Assembly (NCBI GenBank): GCA_021014945.1
Contig: MU266358.1
Location: 62,001-126,000, forward strand
DNA from: Leucogyrophana mollusca
Lineage: Eukaryota; Basidiomycota; Agaricomycetes; Boletales
DNA: 64,000 nt
Direction: 5' to 3'
The position numbers and the translations under genes are program-made. Shown in pieces: positions 60,649-64,000 of the stretch (positions within the stretch are counted from its first letter, which is position 1; every line of letters starts with the position of its first letter). Below the pieces are notes generated by a model. That model was not told the origin of the DNA, searched no databases, and saw only the letters and a list, made by a program, of their open reading frames with translations.

Positions 60649-61702
60649 TTACGACTTCCGAGTTTTGGCAGACGAGATAAAGCTCGGTACCCCGTCACCC
60701 ATCCCCTTCGTCAGTTCGTCCATGTCCACTTCATTGCGCTGGAAGATATCCGCAATGATTTGATCAACCTCCTCCGTAACGGGCAAAGGCTTCCCATCCT
60801 TTGATACAGTCTTGACCTGTATGACTTCGATCAGCTGCTCAAAGACATGGCGTTTCCCCATCGCTGCTAGTTTGACCTGCATAGGGGGCGTCAATACCAG
60901 AAAGTGCAGAGGCAAACCCGGGCTCACATAGAGCTTTTCCATTATGCCGCTAAATGCTTGTGGATCGTCCTTCTTTCCGTGATCTACAACTGTCCAACCT
61001 TCTTTCATCTTCATCCAAACGCTCAACTTCCATGCATCCGCCTTAATTACGCCGCTATCCGCCTGTTTGAGCGCAGCAGTCATGGCACGATAGTCGATTT
61101 CCCACTCCTCCCAGGGCATCCCGTAGTATGGTTGCTTCATTTCAGTAGGGTCGACACCGCGCCGCAGTAAGTCGCCGAGGAAGGTATCCCTCTGGTCGGC
61201 CGGGAGGGAGAGTATGCTGGCGAGAGTGGAAATGGTAGGTTTTCGGAACACGATCTCTGGCTGGGGAAACCCATGGCGAAATCGCAACAGGGCAGGGCCA
61301 GTCACGAAGGCAGATATAATGGGGCCGAGGAAGAGAAAGACGAAGAGGTCGAGACATGCGTGCCCAGCGAGCGGTAATCCTAGAACCGGTGCATCTGAGG
61401 TGGACCTGCCAAAGAGTTTCCCAAGGGCGAAAATGATTCCATAGCGAGAGAGGCCACTGTAGGCGCGCTTTAATAGGAGTAGTGTCGATGCAGTGTTCAG
61501 GGCAGACAGTACGAGGAAGTGATTCCTAGAAACATAAAGCGGAGTCAATGGAAATTTGTGGAAATGAAAGAAGACCGCCGCTTCACTTTCTTCCTGAGAC
61601 CTCAGTCGTGTCCAAGTGTGTCACATAGATCTCAGTGCTGCCGCTGTATTCCGACAAGAGAGCAGAGATGGGGCTACCTTCCGGTACGCGTGAAGCTGCC
61701 AT
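60649..61702 (-). CDS. Hypothetical two-helix membrane protein, 5' end uncertain
   Basis: A long frame from about 61525 to 60649 codes for some 290 residues: a hydrophobic helix (NHFLVLSALNTASTLLLL), a Gly/Pro-rich link, a second hydrophobic segment (CLDLFVFLFLGPIISAF), then a soluble region with WEEWEIDYRAM and an amphipathic C terminus. No ATG opens this frame. A likely first exon starts with the ATG at 61702 (MAASRVPE), but the obvious acceptor at 61526 gives the wrong phase; a different acceptor further upstream would fit. The family is not recognised. Coding is supported by the long frame and residue composition. Confidence 0.62.
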
Positions 61703-62739
61703 AATGGAGACAAGATGAGCGTCCCTGCTTTCTCAAGGTCTACGTATACTCACCTGGCAAAGTTAGGAACGTCGATCGCGTCGCCTCTGCTCAAAGAGCG
61801 CGTGCTTTGTCATCTAGCCCGAAAAAGCAGGTGTAGTGTTGAAGGGCCTTTCTATGCGCAGCTATCTATGCACACCGTCTTAGCCCTTCCGACACAAGGA
61901 GAATCCGGTTGTGTTGCAAGGTTTAATTCTCATATAATCTTTCGGCGTGACAGATACACTGTATACACGAAGAACCTCTCGATGGAAAGGCAAGTCCAGA
62001 GTGGCTCAAGGAGCACCCAAGCAGGACTTATAAATGGACAGGGTGTCTCTTTTTTTTCTTTCTTCAGACGACCTTACACAAAGTAAAACAGCACTGCAAG
62101 CCATAATACACTGTGACTAGACTACACCACGTCTGTGCGAGCGAATCGGATGGGCAGCCCGTGAAATAGTATGAGTACTTGAGAAGCAGGTCTAGTCGAC
62201 ATCCGGCGCGAAAGCCTGTAATCCTTCAAAGCAACCCAATGAACTATCGGCCATGAAGGATGGAGGTACCCCCAAGCATCATCAGCTGGGGGAGTTGGGC
62301 ACGGTTGGGTATCAAAAACATTCTGGGCGGATGCGCGAAGGCCGCCCGCACGACTTACTTCAGGTCTCCGGAGCAGTGCGTTGACGAACCGTCTCGAGCA
62401 CAAGGGCGAACAATGGTATAAGTACACCACAACACAGATGGTCTTTATGTTCAACAACGTACACACATGTTGACTGTCCGTACAAATGTCTAGCAGAGTG
62501 AGCCTCAGCATCGACCTAGTATATAGACGGGCAGCTATCTGGAAAGGAGTCCATTTGAGAAACCTAAGAACAAACCAAGACCAAGCCTCCCCGCAGTGAA
62601 ATCTCACCTCAAATCACATCCCGCCAAGGAAATAACCTATCTAAATAAGAATGAAAATCAGTGTACTGCATGAGGGCAGATATCAAGCTGCGGAGATGGT
62701 ACTGACTGCATCAAGTGGTTCTCCTACATACCCAGGTCG
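61703..62739. other. Stretch with an unresolved open frame
   Basis: A 161-codon minus frame (62122-62607) includes a segment (KWTPFQIAARL) that faintly recalls an ankyrin repeat, but no second repeat is in register. It is not called as a gene. A TATA-like TTATAAATG lies near 62025. Confidence 0.35.
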
Positions 62740-63070
62740 TCAGCGGAAGATCAGAGGGTCGACGTCGATGCCCAACTTACGCTTCTCGACGGGAGAGTCC
62801 CCAGCAAAGTCTCTGACGGCGGAGCCATCCTCAGCCAAAGGAGTAAGTTCCTGAATGAAACGGAAAAAATCAGTCTGCGACGCATAAAATCGTATATTGG
62901 TGCATTGGTATGAGACTGACTCGCACAAAAGATTCGCCTGAAGATATCAATGCATCAGTGGAGCAAGGACCCATAACAGCGAGTAGCTTACGATGTTCCT
63001 GCGCAGGGAGAGCCCGAGCGCATGCAATGAAAATGGCAAAAACCAAAGTAGAAGTGAAGGCGAGCTGCAT
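62740..63070 (-). CDS. Small secreted precursor with a Kex2-like site
   Basis: A 68-aa precursor from three exons: 62992-63070, 62921-62937, 62740-62850. The introns (54 and 70 bases) have GT-AG ends. A clear signal peptide (MQLAFTSTLVFAIFIACARA) is followed by an acidic pro-region and a KR dipeptide in PVEKRK, the type of site cut by Kex2 in the Golgi. Cleavage after KR would release KLGIDVDPLIFR or a close product. No cysteines remain after the signal and there is no CaaX end, so it is neither a typical cysteine-rich effector nor a basidiomycete lipopeptide pheromone. A TATA box sits about 65 bases upstream. Function unknown. The middle exon of 17 bases makes the model worth checking. Confidence 0.62.
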
Positions 63071-63133
63071 GGTAGCACAATCGACGAGATTGATATCAGT
63101 GAACGATAAGAAACGGGTGCGAATCGCCAGTCC

Positions 63134-63140
63134 CTTTATA
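63134..63140 (-). promoter_or_regulatory. TATA box of the small secreted precursor gene
   Basis: TATAAAG on the minus strand about 65 bases upstream of the ATG at 63070. Confidence 0.5.
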
Positions 63141-64000
63141 CGATTTCCATGATGCTAACCCTTTTGGAGATCACGGTCGCTGACTTCACACTCGCAGTCA
63201 CAAGAGCATGAACTCTCTCGGTCCATATTCTTTTCCGAACAGAACCAGCAAATGATCATCGACTGACGGGAAGCAGGGAAGGGAGGCGACACGGAGCCTA
63301 TCACAAGGTCACGAGGCCTGACTTGCCCGCTTTTCAGCCAGGAAACCCCACCATAATGGTATGGATTCAAGGCTATTTCTCCACATTGCATTCTATTGTG
63401 ACGGAAAGGGTGGCCTTCGGAGGCGAGCAGAATTGAGAGACAACGTACACCGTTCCTAAGGGGGTTGTGATGTGGGGCCCGATGTAGTAAGGTCAGAATC
63501 GAGTCGAATCAAATCACAGTCACGGTCGTCCTTGTGGCCGCGATTACGAGTCCCCTGTTGGGTGGTCATTGTCAACTTGTGAAGCACCAGGCCCTTGGAC
63601 CCGAATGGGCTCCGGGTTTCCTATCGATGATCCGGCTGTGCTGGATAACATGGAAGGGCTTAGTCTCCCATAGGCCGAACAAACTTTCGAATGAAGACAG
63701 TCGTTTCTTCTCAACAAGAGGTGCTAGATTTCGCAAAACCTGGGCTAAGTAAACTGCCTCCGAATAAACCGAGCACGATATCAGGCATTTGTTCCCACGC
63801 TCGGACGTTTATAAACCTCGGCGCGAGAATTTTGTTTTTCAGATTCTTCCACAATCAAAAACGCCTATGACGAGAAATGACGGTGCAGAGAGATGAGACA
63901 GGTCCTTGTTGCTTCGGCGATTATGGATCTTTGCTGACATCGCCCGTTCGGCACCACTCTCCTTGTTACAAATGTAAAGGGACGGGCTTGCTTTACACTC
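63141..64000. other. Right edge without a recognised gene
   Basis: No supported gene to the end of the window. A TATA-like TTTATAAAC near 63808 could belong to a plus-strand gene starting beyond the window. Confidence 0.4.

Noticed and set aside
62122..62607. Possible ankyrin-repeat gene
   Set aside because: Only one weak repeat-like segment; no repeated register and no start or splice support.
1..64000. tRNA, rRNA, CRISPR, transposon or viral genes
   Set aside because: Looked for by eye through family motifs, terminal repeats and repeat arrays; none was convincing. A tRNA scan and a repeat search would be decisive.

Overview
The window looks like chromosomal DNA of a mushroom-forming basidiomycete (Agaricomycetes). 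Genes are dense and on both strands, broken by many 40-70 base introns with GT..AG ends, and exons are often shorter than 30 bases. The gene set also fits a plant-litter or wood decayer: two GH79-type glycosidases, an AA9 copper oxygenase, a CE2-like esterase, a sesquiterpene synthase and an NRPS-like adenylating reductase. No rRNA, tRNA, CRISPR array, transposon or viral gene was recognised. Exon structures were worked out by hand from splice sites plus reading-frame and motif continuity; none has been tested against transcripts.

Left part (1-17.3 kb): a GH79-like gene cut by the window edge; a three-copy array of isoprenylcysteine methyltransferase-like genes (one relic, two intact, each 233 aa); an unresolved open region; an ABM-like dimeric-barrel protein; a peroxisomal acyl-CoA oxidase ending in SKL; a second, complete GH79-like paralogue divergent from it; and a La protein with an RGG tail.

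Middle (18-38.9 kb): a large membrane protein with a WW-like domain; an 18-exon APC-family permease with a 4-base exon; a Sfp-type phosphopantetheinyl transferase homologue lacking key catalytic residues; an A-T-R adenylating reductase (1096 aa); a secreted CE2-like SGNH esterase; a long-chain acyl-CoA synthetase; and a Rho2-like GTPase. Permease, transferase homologue and A-T-R reductase lie together and may be a small metabolic locus. The acyl-CoA synthetase and the oxidase both belong to fatty-acid oxidation.

Right part (39.3-64 kb): a beta-carbonic anhydrase; a conserved-looking hypothetical protein; a P450 relic next to an intact sesquiterpene synthase; a sorbitol/butanediol-type dehydrogenase whose frame breaks at one junction; an AA9 LPMO; a mitochondrial Mn-superoxide dismutase; a PHD-SET (Set3/MLL5-type) chromatin protein; a DAL5-type MFS transporter with 18 exons; a two-helix membrane protein with an uncertain start; and a 68-aa secreted precursor with a Kex2-like site.
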